Assembly (NCBI GenBank): GCA_964628195.1
Contig: CAZVPF010000006.1
Location: 1 to 64,000 of the forward strand
DNA length: 64,000 nt
Origin: CAZVPF01 sp964628195
GTDB taxonomy: Bacteria; Planctomycetota; Phycisphaerae; Sedimentisphaerales; Anaerohalosphaeraceae
Direction of reading: 5' to 3'
The notes below the pieces were generated by a model that was given only the letters and a program-made list of their open reading frames with translations, was not told where the DNA came from and ran no database searches. Positions 46,390 to 56,319 of the stretch are shown here, piece by piece; within the stretch, counting starts at the first letter, position 1; each line of letters starts with the position of its first letter. Both the position numbers and the translations under genes were made by a program.

Positions 46390-49300
46390 ATGAATAAGTA
46401 TGTCTTATCTACAGTTATAGTTTTATTGTCAATTTTCATACCAGCAGGTGGATCGACAATTTACTTCGACCTGGGGACAGCTGGTTATGTTGTTTCGGGC
46501 AACTGGAACACGGTTACGGAACCTTTTACGGGTGTTCATATAACAAATGCGATTGACAGTGAGGGTAACCCGACAAGCGTGGCCTATAACTGTCTTGATG
46601 ATTTCTCTTTTACCAACGAAAGCGGCGATCCGGATGTTACCGCTTACCCGTTAAACGCGGGCATTGATTCTTTCTACCTGAGAAGCACGAACAGCCGGGC
46701 AGTGATACTTATCGGCGGTTTGACTCCGGGGCAGAGTTACGACTTCAGCTTTTTTGGATCGCGAAATTCATCCGGGCCCAGGGCTGTTGATGTCAGCATC
46801 GGCCAGGAATCCGTGTATATCAACGCCGCTTATAACGAGACAGAGGTTGTGAGCATAAACCAGGTATCACCCAATTCCGACGGTACAGTTAGAATACAAG
46901 TCGACCTCGCATCTGACAGTTCTTTCGGCTACCTCGGTGTTATTGAGATAAACGGCCAGTTTGAGGCCCCCCAGCCGGAAGAGCCGGGCATATATGTTTC
47001 GACGAGCGGTTACGATACAAACCCCGGCACAAAAGCATGGCCAAAGGCGACTTTACTGGGCGCCATGGAGGCAGTGAGGGATTATCAACAGGCCAATGGT
47101 TTGCCTGCGGGGGGGCTGAACGTTTATTTCCGCGGCGGGAAATATTTTATAAACTCGAAAGCCCTTTTTTCTTCCGCGGACTCCGGCGAGCCGGGCAAGC
47201 CTGTTATCTACCGGTCATATCCCGGTGAGCAGGCACGGTTTATCGGCGGAATCGAACTCGACAGCTCGGATTACACGCTTGTAACCAGCAGCGACACTGT
47301 ATGGTCGAGACTTACAATCGAGGCAAAGGGAAACCTTTATAAGATGGACCTGAGTTCTTACGGCATTGCCGATTACGGCGCGCTGCTTAATTATGCTTCC
47401 GAAATAAGTTTTAACGAGGAAATAATGCAGCTCGGACGCTGGCCGAACTCGACATACGAACTGACCGTTACACCTGTAACGGACACCAGTTTCACCTATA
47501 CCGGCGAGAGGCCTTCAAACTGGCAGAACGCGCCGGACGCATACGCGCTGGGCAGTTTCATGAACGGTTACTTCACGAATATAGTGCAGATTGCATCGAT
47601 AGACACAAGCGCAAAGAAGATCACTCTTGCCGAAAACCCCAACGACCGCGGCATCGGGGACAATAAGGCCTGGTACGCACTGAACCTTCTGGAAGAGATA
47701 GACATTCCGGGCGAATATTATATCGACCGTGTAAACGGCATCCTGTATTTCTGGCCGCCGGACGAGTTGGCCGGCTCGGAAACATTACTTTCGACCTACG
47801 GGGACAATGTTTCCTGGTTCGCGGAGGTCAACGGAGCGAGCAATATTCAATTCAAAGGTCTCACGTTCGAGATGTTCAAGGAAAGGGCGTTCAAAGTCTC
47901 TCACAGCGATTCTATAACTTTCGACCAATGCACTTTCAGAAATTGCGGCGGCTCGGCGATGAACGTCGATAACACAGTTAACTCTGTTATCAAAAACAGC
48001 AGCTTTTACGGGCTTGGCGCAACAGGCTTAACTTTTTACCTTTGCGGTGACATAGCTTCGCTGACACCCTCGAATAATCTGATAACCAATAACTATTTCC
48101 AGGGGACCGGCAGGTGGAAAAGCGGTATTACCTACTCCCCGCCTGTTTGGCTGTACAGCTCCAACTGCGGGTTCACCATCAGCCACAACCATTTTGAGGA
48201 TACAAGAGGTTCGGGTTTGATAATTTTCGGTGCGGTCCTGTCAACAGTTGAGTTCAACAGGTTCAACAACTGTGCCAACGAAGCGGACGACATGGGCGCA
48301 AATTACAACGCGGGCAACTGGGTACGAGCACAGGGGTCGGTTTGGCGGTATAACGAAGTTTACAACACGGTCAACAGGAACCTGCCCGGTGATTACGGCA
48401 ACCACGGTGTGCACGGAATATACTTCGACATGAATGACAGCGGGGCAACCTGTTACGGCAATATTCTCCACACCATTGACGACCGGGCTTTCCTTAGTAA
48501 CGGCGGGCGCGACCTTAACTACAGCAATAACATTATCGTAAACGCCTCAAAGGCTTACTATTCAGCAGACTGGTACGCGCAGGGCCAGGCATGCGAGGAC
48601 CTGCTCCAGCCTCTTGTTGACGTTAATTACAATACGCCCGGCTCGCCGTGGTACAACACGTTCCCGCATCTGCTCGAAATACCCGATGACTGCAGCGATC
48701 CGACTTTTGACGATTACGTACCGCCCCGCAACTGCAGCATCGACACCTCAATAGCGTTCGACTGCAGTGAATTTACAAGCGGCAGCGCAATTTCTTATTA
48801 CAATGTTACCGGCAATAACCTCAGCAACACCGACCCCGGGTTCATTGATGAGGCCAACCAGGTGTTCGCGCTGCGGGATGACTCACCGGCGTACACAATT
48901 GCGGGTTTTGAAAGAATTCCCTGGGAGCAGATAGGTTTGCTCGATCTTGAGAAAGCGACCAGGCCAATTCCTCTTGACGGAGCGGTCGATCAGGGTACGA
49001 CAGTCAACCTTTACTGGGCGCCATCGTTCGAGGCTGCAACTCATAAGGTCTACCTCAGCAAGTATCCGGATAAAACTGCAAATCGCGACTTAGAGGCCTA
49101 CCAGGGTCAGTTCTCCCAGTGCGAACTCGAAAATGTCGCACTTGAGCAGGGAAGGACATACTACTGGGCGGTTGATGAATATGATGCCGAAGGAGAGCTT
49201 ATTGGTTCGGCGGATATTTGGCAGTTCACCGTCGCGGGCATGAGTTCAGATATAAACAAAGACGGGTATATCAACCTGAAGGACTTTGCAGAACTTTCAA

Positions 49301-49425
49301 AATGCTGGCTGGAGACGACGCTGCCGGGTTCAGAGGATGAATGTGAAATGCCCGACATCGATTCGAGCGGAAAAACGGACATTGTCGATCTGCGGTTACT
49401 CGCCGAGAAACTGCTCGAAGACTGA
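46390..49425 (+). CDS. Secreted right-handed beta-helix enzyme (GH141-like) with FN3 and dockerin
   Basis: The 1011-residue protein has a signal peptide (about 1-22), a beta-sandwich domain (about 23-195, FDLGTAGYVVSGNW...DFSFFGSR), and a large parallel beta-helix (about 200-845). The helix opens with YVSTSGYDTNPGTKAWP and includes GLPAGGLNVYFRGGKYF and EIDIPGEYYIDRVNGILYFW. A fibronectin-III-like domain (about 857-945) and two dockerin loops follow (DINKDGYINLKDFAELSKCW, DIDSSGKTDIVDLRLLAEKL). The helix type matches proteins annotated as GH141, which include an alpha-L-fucosidase and a xylanase, but activity cannot be assigned. I chose ATG 46390, with AGGA eight bases upstream, over ATG 46360. 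Confidence 0.82.
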   Translation: MNKYVLSTVIVLLSIFIPAGGSTIYFDLGTAGYVVSGNWNTVTEPFTGVHITNAIDSEGNPTSVAYNCLDDFSFTNESGDPDVTAYPLNAGIDSFYLRSTNSRAVILIGGLTPGQSYDFSFFGSRNSSGPRAVDVSIGQESVYINAAYNETEVVSINQVSPNSDGTVRIQVDLASDSSFGYLGVIEINGQFEAPQPEEPGIYVSTSGYDTNPGTKAWPKATLLGAMEAVRDYQQANGLPAGGLNVYFRGGKYFINSKALFSSADSGEPGKPVIYRSYPGEQARFIGGIELDSSDYTLVTSSDTVWSRLTIEAKGNLYKMDLSSYGIADYGALLNYASEISFNEEIMQLGRWPNSTYELTVTPVTDTSFTYTGERPSNWQNAPDAYALGSFMNGYFTNIVQIASIDTSAKKITLAENPNDRGIGDNKAWYALNLLEEIDIPGEYYIDRVNGILYFWPPDELAGSETLLSTYGDNVSWFAEVNGASNIQFKGLTFEMFKERAFKVSHSDSITFDQCTFRNCGGSAMNVDNTVNSVIKNSSFYGLGATGLTFYLCGDIASLTPSNNLITNNYFQGTGRWKSGITYSPPVWLYSSNCGFTISHNHFEDTRGSGLIIFGAVLSTVEFNRFNNCANEADDMGANYNAGNWVRAQGSVWRYNEVYNTVNRNLPGDYGNHGVHGIYFDMNDSGATCYGNILHTIDDRAFLSNGGRDLNYSNNIIVNASKAYYSADWYAQGQACEDLLQPLVDVNYNTPGSPWYNTFPHLLEIPDDCSDPTFDDYVPPRNCSIDTSIAFDCSEFTSGSAISYYNVTGNNLSNTDPGFIDEANQVFALRDDSPAYTIAGFERIPWEQIGLLDLEKATRPIPLDGAVDQGTTVNLYWAPSFEAATHKVYLSKYPDKTANRDLEAYQGQFSQCELENVALEQGRTYYWAVDEYDAEGELIGSADIWQFTVAGMSSDINKDGYINLKDFAELSKCWLETTLPGSEDECEMPDIDSSGKTDIVDLRLLAEKLLED

Positions 49426-49440
49426 ATGCCGTGAATCTTA

Positions 49441-49460
49441 TTCGGATTGTTCAATCCGAA
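49441..49460. terminator. Hairpin between two beta-helix genes
   Basis: TTCGGATT (49441-49448) pairs perfectly with AATCCGAA (49453-49460) around the loop GTTC. The following bases are moderately T-rich (TTTGTTATTC), without a clean T-run. It may be a weak terminator or an mRNA processing site between the dockerin beta-helix gene and the next one. Confidence 0.5.
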
Positions 49461-49540
49461 ACCGATTTGTTATTCTAATCCATCTGTTTTTATGGATGCG
49501 GTTTCTGTACATATTAAATGAAGTTTGATAGAGAGTTGCT

Positions 49541-51811
49541 ATGAATATGAAAAAAGTTTTGCTTGTTGTCTGCCTCTTTGCCTTCAATTCAAATTTATCC
49601 GCTTACGACTTTTATGTTTCACCAGACGGGAATGATTCGAATCCCGGCACGAAGAATTCTCCAGTATCCAGTCTCAGCCGTATAACGGACCGGATCGAGA
49701 AGCTTATCGAAGTCCGCGGTTTGCCTGCTGGCGGTATAACGGTCAATATCAGTCCCGGCACTTATTTTTACAAAAACACGTTAGTTCTTGATTCCGGAAT
49801 TTCAGGTGGCGAAAATGCCCCTGTCGTTTTTAAGACTGCCGGTGAGGGTAAAGCGGTTTTCGACGGCGGTAAAAAGATCGAGACAGTCTCGGCTGTTAAA
49901 GTATCAAGCGAATCTGAAAAAGCCAGGCTTAATAAAAACGCCCTGGGGAGTATTTACTGTATAGAAATCCAGGACAGAGAATTACGAACTTTGCTTTCAA
50001 AAAACAACGCAAATTTGAGTTATAACGGCCAAATGATGAACATCGCCAAATGGCCTAATGTCGGTTTCGCTCACATCGACAAAATAATAGAAGAAGGGGC
50101 GGTCTATGCCCACGGCAGAACCAAGGGCGACCCGCCTAAATACTCGCCGGATAAGCCCATCGGCGGAGTTTTCACAATCCGGTCAAAAGATGTCGGCCAA
50201 TGGGCCCGGGAATATGAAACCGCTCAAAAGGCGCAGGTTGTCGGATACTTGTCCAACGACTGGTACAAACAGACTCACCGGATAGCGAACATCGAGCAGG
50301 GCAAAATAAAGCTGCTCGAATACAGCCGGTACGGAATCAACAACAGGGAAAAAATTCCGCGCAGGCTTGTGGTAAAAAACCTGCTCTGCGAACTCGACAG
50401 CCCGGGTGAATTCTATTATGACGACAATAAATCGAAATTGTATTTCATGCCTTTTGACAATGATGTCAAGCAATCAGAACTGACCCTCTGGGCGGGTGCG
50501 GGTTTTGCCGAGATAACCGGCACGAAAAACATCCGGTTTGAAAACATTGTTGTCCAGGGTGTTTCCCAGGGCAAAACGGTCTTCAGCATTCAAAACAGTT
50601 CGAACATTGAACTTGCCGGCTGTGTTATAAGGAACTCATCCCGGCCTGGGGTGTGGATAATCGGCGGCAAGAACTGCGGTCTTCGCTCGTGCGATCTTTA
50701 CGACCTTCCAAGCCACCTTCTGCTGAATGGAGGAAATGTCAGGCAGCTTACCCCGGCCGGTCATTACGCGGTAAACTGCCATTTCACGCAGGTGCAGGCA
50801 TCAGACTTTTACGGGCGTATCACGGTAAAAGGTGTAGGGCAAATCTTTAAGAACAATTTGATTCACAATTTTAACGGCCAGATCATGGTCGTGGGCGATA
50901 ACGAGCACGTTGTCGAGTATAATGAGTTTTTCAATATCGGCATAGAAGAAGGTGATGGCGGGTGTATTTACAGCGGGGCGCAGATGTGGAGCTGGGGCAA
51001 TGTCTACAGGCACAACTTTTTGCATCACCTGATGTGCATTCCGCAGGCCCATCCCCGCGGGGGCATTTACCCGGACGATCACGACGCGGGCGACACTATA
51101 ACTGAAAATATTTTTTACAAAGCGGCGCACAGATCGATTTTGATGAATAACGGCGCCGGCCACACGGTTACGGAAAACATATTCCTTAACGGTTATATCG
51201 GCATTTATAACACATACGCTTTTTCTCAAAAGTCCTACGAGTACATTGAAAGATATGACTCTGGTGAACTGAAACGCGGGGACAAGATGGATCATATCTG
51301 GCGAACCGAACAGGTCGTGGGCGAAAAAGGCTGGAACAACGAACCGTGGAAAACGAAGTATCCTTTATTCGCGAAAATAATGAACCAGGAAAAGATGCGT
51401 TTCTGGCCCATCGAATGCGTGGTAAAGGATAACCTGTTTTACGGTAACGTTTACGATATGCAGCTTCGCACCGGATGGAAGCCCGAAGATGTAATAGACA
51501 TGCGTGAATACGAGCTTATCGAAACTTCGGGCAACAAAACCATTTCGATGGATGTGTTTAACGGGCCCGAGCAAATGGATTTTACTTATAAAGCCGGTTC
51601 CGCCAAGAGTATGCCAGATATTCAGTTCAATCGGATAGGCCTTTATAAAGACGAGTACCGGCCAAACCCGCCTGACAAAGGAAAATACAGGCAGGCGGTT
51701 TTACAGAAATTCGAGAATCGCAAATCGTATGACCCCGATGCGAAATATGACCCGGACATCATTAATGAGAAGCTTTACTTTAATACCGGCAAACTTATAA
51801 TGGAACAGTAA
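49541..51811 (+). CDS. Secreted right-handed beta-helix protein (GH141-like)
   Basis: The 756-residue protein has a signal peptide ending near residue 21 (SNLSA) and a beta-helix that occupies most of the rest. The opening FYVSPDGNDSNPGTKNSP and GLPAGGITVNISPGTYFY match the paralogues at 46390, 54060 and 57408. Further hallmarks are LDSPGEFYYDDNKSKLYFMP and the glycine- and histidine-rich turn GGIYPDDHDAGDTITENIFY. There is no dockerin or FN3 tail. GAGAG precedes the ATG. It is probably a glycosidase or lyase on the regulon 2 substrate. It is followed by a symporter gene 34 bases downstream. Confidence 0.82.
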   Translation: MNMKKVLLVVCLFAFNSNLSAYDFYVSPDGNDSNPGTKNSPVSSLSRITDRIEKLIEVRGLPAGGITVNISPGTYFYKNTLVLDSGISGGENAPVVFKTAGEGKAVFDGGKKIETVSAVKVSSESEKARLNKNALGSIYCIEIQDRELRTLLSKNNANLSYNGQMMNIAKWPNVGFAHIDKIIEEGAVYAHGRTKGDPPKYSPDKPIGGVFTIRSKDVGQWAREYETAQKAQVVGYLSNDWYKQTHRIANIEQGKIKLLEYSRYGINNREKIPRRLVVKNLLCELDSPGEFYYDDNKSKLYFMPFDNDVKQSELTLWAGAGFAEITGTKNIRFENIVVQGVSQGKTVFSIQNSSNIELAGCVIRNSSRPGVWIIGGKNCGLRSCDLYDLPSHLLLNGGNVRQLTPAGHYAVNCHFTQVQASDFYGRITVKGVGQIFKNNLIHNFNGQIMVVGDNEHVVEYNEFFNIGIEEGDGGCIYSGAQMWSWGNVYRHNFLHHLMCIPQAHPRGGIYPDDHDAGDTITENIFYKAAHRSILMNNGAGHTVTENIFLNGYIGIYNTYAFSQKSYEYIERYDSGELKRGDKMDHIWRTEQVVGEKGWNNEPWKTKYPLFAKIMNQEKMRFWPIECVVKDNLFYGNVYDMQLRTGWKPEDVIDMREYELIETSGNKTISMDVFNGPEQMDFTYKAGSAKSMPDIQFNRIGLYKDEYRPNPPDKGKYRQAVLQKFENRKSYDPDAKYDPDIINEKLYFNTGKLIMEQ

Positions 51812-51845
51812 ATTAAATAAGAACCAATTCATGTAAGGACCGAAT

Positions 51846-54029
51846 ATGTTTGGATTACCCCTGATCGACATCATCACTATCATCGGATATTTTGTAGTAG
51901 TTCTCGGCATAGGCTTCTGGGCACTAAACCGTATTAAGAACCAGGAGGACTACTTTCTTGCCGGAAGGCGTTTCGGCAAATTCGTTCAAACCTTCGCCGC
52001 TTTCGGCCAGGGCACCAGTGCCGACTCGGCGGTCAGCGCGGTCGTGATGGTCGCACGAAACGGGCTTGCAGGAATATGGGCGAACCTTCTGGCGGTTTTC
52101 GGTCTGCCTATATACTGGATAACCTCCGTATGGTACAGGCGGCTGAGGCTGCTTACGCTTGGCGACTTTTTCGAGGAACGTTACAATTCCAAGTGGCTGC
52201 CGGCGATTTACACAGTAGTAAGTTCCATGATGTTCATGCTCGTTGTGGCGATATCAATTTCGGCTATGGCGAAAACAGTTGTCGCGATAACAGAAAAGCC
52301 GGTCGAAAAGCTTTCGGTCGAGCAAAGAGCAGAGCGTGACCTCGCGATTGAACTCAAGCAGCTTGAAGAAACCGACATCCGCCTGCTGACGGCAGAGCAA
52401 AAGGCCAGAATGGCTGAGCTTAGAATACAGGACCCTGGACTGACATTTTCTTACATGAACGAAAAAATCCTGATCGCCGTCGTCGCGCTGGTTGTTGTGA
52501 TATACGCGGTCATGGGCGGGCTCGAGGCGGCCTTTCTTACCGATACTCTGCAAGGTATCTTCATAATAATTCTGTCTTTGATCCTGCTTCCTTTTGCGAT
52601 GGTTAAGGTCAACACCATGTACGGCGGGGAAGGTATATCGGGGGTCATCGAAATCGCGCGATCACAATTGTCGCAGTCAATGTTCGAGATATGGGGGTCT
52701 GCTTCCATGCTCGATTTTACGTGGTATTTCGCAATCGTATGGTTGTTTATGAACCAGATAAATGTTGCGGTGCAGGCGAATCAGCTCGTCTCGACGGGCT
52801 CTGCGAAAGACGAATACACGGCACGTTACGGTTTCTGCGCGGGCATATACCTGAAGCGTTTCACAACCCTGTTCTGGGGCGTGACAGCACTGATATTAAT
52901 TATAATATATCGCGACCAGGCTTCGAACCCGGATTATATCTGGGGGGTGGCGACTAAGGACCTGCTTGGCAACCTCGGACTGGGGCTGGTCGGGCTGATG
53001 ATTGCGTGCCTTATGGCTGCGCTGATGTCGACGGCTGACTGCCTTATGCTGACCACTTCAAGCCTGATGACCCATAATTTTTTCAGACCCGTTTTCCCCG
53101 GACTCTCTGAAGGCAAATATATTTGGATGGGCAGGGTATTCGGAGCGGTTTTCATTATTGGCAGCGTAATGATCGCTTATATGTACGACAATCTTTTCGA
53201 TATGATAAAACTGATGTGGGAATTCAACATAACGCTTGCTGCGAGTTTCTGGCTCGGGATGAAGTGGCGAAGGGCGAATCGGGCCGGTGCCTGGGCGTCA
53301 ATGGGTTCGTCGCTGCTGATTTTCGGGATACTGCCCATATTAGTACCGCTGTTCGGCGGTGTAAGGACAAACGAATACCTGTTAAAGACAGTAGAGCCGA
53401 TAAAGGTTACCAAGACATACGTGGCAAGAGATATCGACGTTGAAAAGCGACAGGAAGATATCGCACTGTGGGATAAGCTTCAGCAGCAGGGGCTGACTGA
53501 GAGCGAAAGGCCTGTGGAGCTTACCGAGGGCCAGGAATTTGAGAAAGAGCAGCTTACACCAAGACGTTCGATTTTCTGGGACCAGGAATTGCGAACCAAC
53601 GACGACGGCAGTGTTTACGGCAAGGGAATGCTCTACCTTGAAATGGTATTGATAGACAAGCTCGGCTTTGATCTTACCAAAAATCCTTATGCTTTGAACC
53701 AGACTATAAGATATTGTATAAGGATTCTCTGGCCTTTCCTGATATTTGTAATTGTCGCGAAACTGACAAGACCAGATGAAAAAGAAAGGCTCGATCGTTT
53801 CTACGTAAAAATGAAAACACCGGCAATAGCCGACCGGGAAGAGGACGAAAGACAATTGCAGCTTTCTTATGACAACCCGTCCCGTTTCGACCACAGGAAG
53901 ATGTTCCCAAACACAAATCTTGAGTTTGAAAAACTCACCAAAACAGACATAAAAGGCGCCATTGCTTATACACTCGGCGGCATTTTGATCCTTTTCCTTG
54001 TCTGGCTTATATCGCTTATAGGAAAGTAA
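51846..54029 (+). CDS. Sodium:solute symporter family transporter with large soluble insertions (regulon 2)
   Basis: The 727-residue membrane protein belongs to the SSS family. It opens with LPLIDIITIIGYFVVVLGIG and the signature KNQEDYFLAGRRFGK. It differs from the 608-residue symporter in having a charged, coiled-coil-like insertion at about residues 151-198 and a hydrophilic segment of nearly 100 residues at about 519-616. A charged region and a last transmembrane helix end the protein. AAGGA precedes the ATG. It lies between two beta-helix enzyme genes and is the likely importer for regulon 2 products. Confidence 0.9.
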   Translation: MFGLPLIDIITIIGYFVVVLGIGFWALNRIKNQEDYFLAGRRFGKFVQTFAAFGQGTSADSAVSAVVMVARNGLAGIWANLLAVFGLPIYWITSVWYRRLRLLTLGDFFEERYNSKWLPAIYTVVSSMMFMLVVAISISAMAKTVVAITEKPVEKLSVEQRAERDLAIELKQLEETDIRLLTAEQKARMAELRIQDPGLTFSYMNEKILIAVVALVVVIYAVMGGLEAAFLTDTLQGIFIIILSLILLPFAMVKVNTMYGGEGISGVIEIARSQLSQSMFEIWGSASMLDFTWYFAIVWLFMNQINVAVQANQLVSTGSAKDEYTARYGFCAGIYLKRFTTLFWGVTALILIIIYRDQASNPDYIWGVATKDLLGNLGLGLVGLMIACLMAALMSTADCLMLTTSSLMTHNFFRPVFPGLSEGKYIWMGRVFGAVFIIGSVMIAYMYDNLFDMIKLMWEFNITLAASFWLGMKWRRANRAGAWASMGSSLLIFGILPILVPLFGGVRTNEYLLKTVEPIKVTKTYVARDIDVEKRQEDIALWDKLQQQGLTESERPVELTEGQEFEKEQLTPRRSIFWDQELRTNDDGSVYGKGMLYLEMVLIDKLGFDLTKNPYALNQTIRYCIRILWPFLIFVIVAKLTRPDEKERLDRFYVKMKTPAIADREEDERQLQLSYDNPSRFDHRKMFPNTNLEFEKLTKTDIKGAIAYTLGGILILFLVWLISLIGK

Positions 54030-54059
54030 ATACATAACCAATATTAAATGAGATTTGAC

Positions 54060-56303
54060 ATGAAGATACTCAAGCTTGCAGTAATTCTGCTGTTATTTGC
54101 AATGAATGTTCATGGGGGACAATTCTTTGTTTCCACAAACGGCGACGACAGTAACCCCGGCACAAAGGAAAAACCGTTTGCGACTTTGACAGCGGCCCGT
54201 GACGCCCTCAGGCAGTACCGCCTGGAATATCCCTGGAAAGTTGAAGAGCATGTGATATACATTCGCGAAGGGATATACGCTCTGGATAAAAAATTCGAAC
54301 TCAACCAGGCCGACTCCGGATTGGAAAAAGAAAGGGTGATTTTTCGCTCATGGCAGGGTGAAAATGTCCGGATAATAGGCGGCCAGGCCATACCCGCAAA
54401 GGCATTTGAAAAGGTCACTGACGTTGATACCCTCGGCAAGCTTTCACCGGAAGCTGGCGAACATGTTGTGCAAGTTAACCTCAAGCAGCTTGGCATAAAC
54501 GACTTCGGCCAACATAAGCAGTACGGTCATGCCCTGCCTGTAGTTACCGCCCCGCTTGAGCTGCTGTTTAACGGGCAAACCATGCAGCTCGCACGTTACC
54601 CAAACAGCGGATATATCAAGATACACAAGGTTATCGACCCAGGCTCACTGCCGAGAAGGGGCGATTACAGTAACAGGGGAGGCATTTTCGAGTACAAGGA
54701 CGAGCGTCACAGTAAGTGGGCGGGCGTTGACGATATCTGGCTTCAGGGAACCTTCAAAAATGGTTACGCCGACGACAAGATAAAGATCGAAAAGATCGAC
54801 CCCGAAAAAAAACAGATCAAACTCGCATCACCGCACATGTACAGTATCGGGGCAGGCAGGCCGTATCAGCATTATTATGCACTGAATATTCTCTCGGAAA
54901 TCGATATGCCGGGAGAATGGTATGTAGACAGGGAGACCGGGGTTCTCTATTTCTGGCCGCCCGACAAAATGAATGGTGCCGAAATACTTGTATCGATGCT
55001 CGAGGACCCGGTAATTTCTTTTCGTGACGCGGCATTTATTACACTTGAGAATATTACAGTTGAATGCGCCAGGGGCATAGGAATCTACATCGAAGGCGGC
55101 TGCAATATTAACATTAAAGGCTGCACGGTCCGAAATGTCGGAACGAGCGGGATATTCATGGGCCAGGGCGCCCGCCAGACCATCCCATATATAACGCATG
55201 ACGACTACGAGGGCGTGCCCATAAGCGAACGAGTAGGCAACCTGCAGGGGCATATTTATAAATACACCACGTGGGACCGCAAAGCCGGAACTGACCACCT
55301 TGTCCAAAGCTGTGATGTCTACAATACGGGCTCGGGGGGCATATACCTCAGCGGCGGCAGCAAAAAAGAGCTGGTCCCGGGAGGCTCGGCGGTTGTCAAC
55401 TGCAAGGTCCACAACTATAACCGTCGAAACAGGTTCCTGTGGTCCGGCGTGAACATAGACGGCTGCGGCAACAGGATCGCTAACTGTGAAATATTCAACT
55501 CCGACTTTCAGGCTGTTTACGCACACGGCAATGAACACCTGTACGAATATAATTATTTCCATGATATCGCGCAAAACTCCGACGACACTTCCGCGTGGTA
55601 TCTCGGCAGGGACCCAGGGGACCGAGGCAATGTTATTCGCTACAACCTCTTTCATAACGTAGGCAGGCCCGACAGGTCCGTAATGGGTATATATTGTGAC
55701 GACGCAACCACGGATGTTACGGTCTATGGAAACGTTTTCTATAACGTTGCAAAAGGAAGGGCCGCTGTCTTCTCCAATGCAGGGCATGACCTGACGATAC
55801 AGAACAATATCTTCGTCGAATGCGGTTCGGCGGTGGAAATAAGTTCATTCTGGTACACATGGGCGGCAAGACCGCACCCGATTTACGGCAACCTGCGCAA
55901 GCACTACTTCGAACCAGAAGGTTTATACAGAACGCGTTTGCTTGACCGGGTTGATATAACCGAAAAGCCTTACAGCAGTAAATACCCGGGTCTTGTCGAC
56001 TGGCTCGACCCGATTGCCGGCACAGATGATGAATTTGTCGGCATGCGGCCGAGAAGAAACGTTATGAAAAACAACATTGTTATTAAATCCAAAGAAGAGA
56101 TCATGCTTCGCGGCCCATACGCCCAGTGCGAGACAATAAATAATGACATTTCCGAAAACGGCGATGAAAATATTACTTTAAGTGAAGCAAGCCCTGTTCT
56201 TCAAATCAATCCAAAGCTTTACCGGAAAGTTCAGGGCTTTGAGCCTATACCGGTTGAAAAGATCGGGCTTTACAGCGACCAATACAGAAAGGTGCCAGAC
56301 TGA
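54060..56303 (+). CDS. Secreted right-handed beta-helix protein (GH141-like)
   Basis: The 747-residue protein has a signal peptide (MKILKLAVILLLFAMNVHG) and then FFVSTNGDDSNPGTKEKPF, the common opening of this group. EIDMPGEWYVDRETGVLYFW and the DDTSAWYLGRDPGDRGN turn are also shared with the paralogues. It has no additional C-terminal domains. The start is somewhat uncertain: ATG 54048 would add four residues (MRFD) before the signal peptide, and neither has a strong ribosome site. It is closest in style to the N-terminal half of the 1566-residue fusion protein. Probable secreted glycosidase; substrate unknown. Confidence 0.82.
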   Translation: MKILKLAVILLLFAMNVHGGQFFVSTNGDDSNPGTKEKPFATLTAARDALRQYRLEYPWKVEEHVIYIREGIYALDKKFELNQADSGLEKERVIFRSWQGENVRIIGGQAIPAKAFEKVTDVDTLGKLSPEAGEHVVQVNLKQLGINDFGQHKQYGHALPVVTAPLELLFNGQTMQLARYPNSGYIKIHKVIDPGSLPRRGDYSNRGGIFEYKDERHSKWAGVDDIWLQGTFKNGYADDKIKIEKIDPEKKQIKLASPHMYSIGAGRPYQHYYALNILSEIDMPGEWYVDRETGVLYFWPPDKMNGAEILVSMLEDPVISFRDAAFITLENITVECARGIGIYIEGGCNINIKGCTVRNVGTSGIFMGQGARQTIPYITHDDYEGVPISERVGNLQGHIYKYTTWDRKAGTDHLVQSCDVYNTGSGGIYLSGGSKKELVPGGSAVVNCKVHNYNRRNRFLWSGVNIDGCGNRIANCEIFNSDFQAVYAHGNEHLYEYNYFHDIAQNSDDTSAWYLGRDPGDRGNVIRYNLFHNVGRPDRSVMGIYCDDATTDVTVYGNVFYNVAKGRAAVFSNAGHDLTIQNNIFVECGSAVEISSFWYTWAARPHPIYGNLRKHYFEPEGLYRTRLLDRVDITEKPYSSKYPGLVDWLDPIAGTDDEFVGMRPRRNVMKNNIVIKSKEEIMLRGPYAQCETINNDISENGDENITLSEASPVLQINPKLYRKVQGFEPIPVEKIGLYSDQYRKVPD

Positions 56304-56319
56304 CCGGCATGGTTACATT

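Noticed and set aside
54828..55787. Antisense frame of 319 codons within the third beta-helix gene
   Set aside because: Shadow of a conserved gene; the sense frame has a signal peptide and family motifs.
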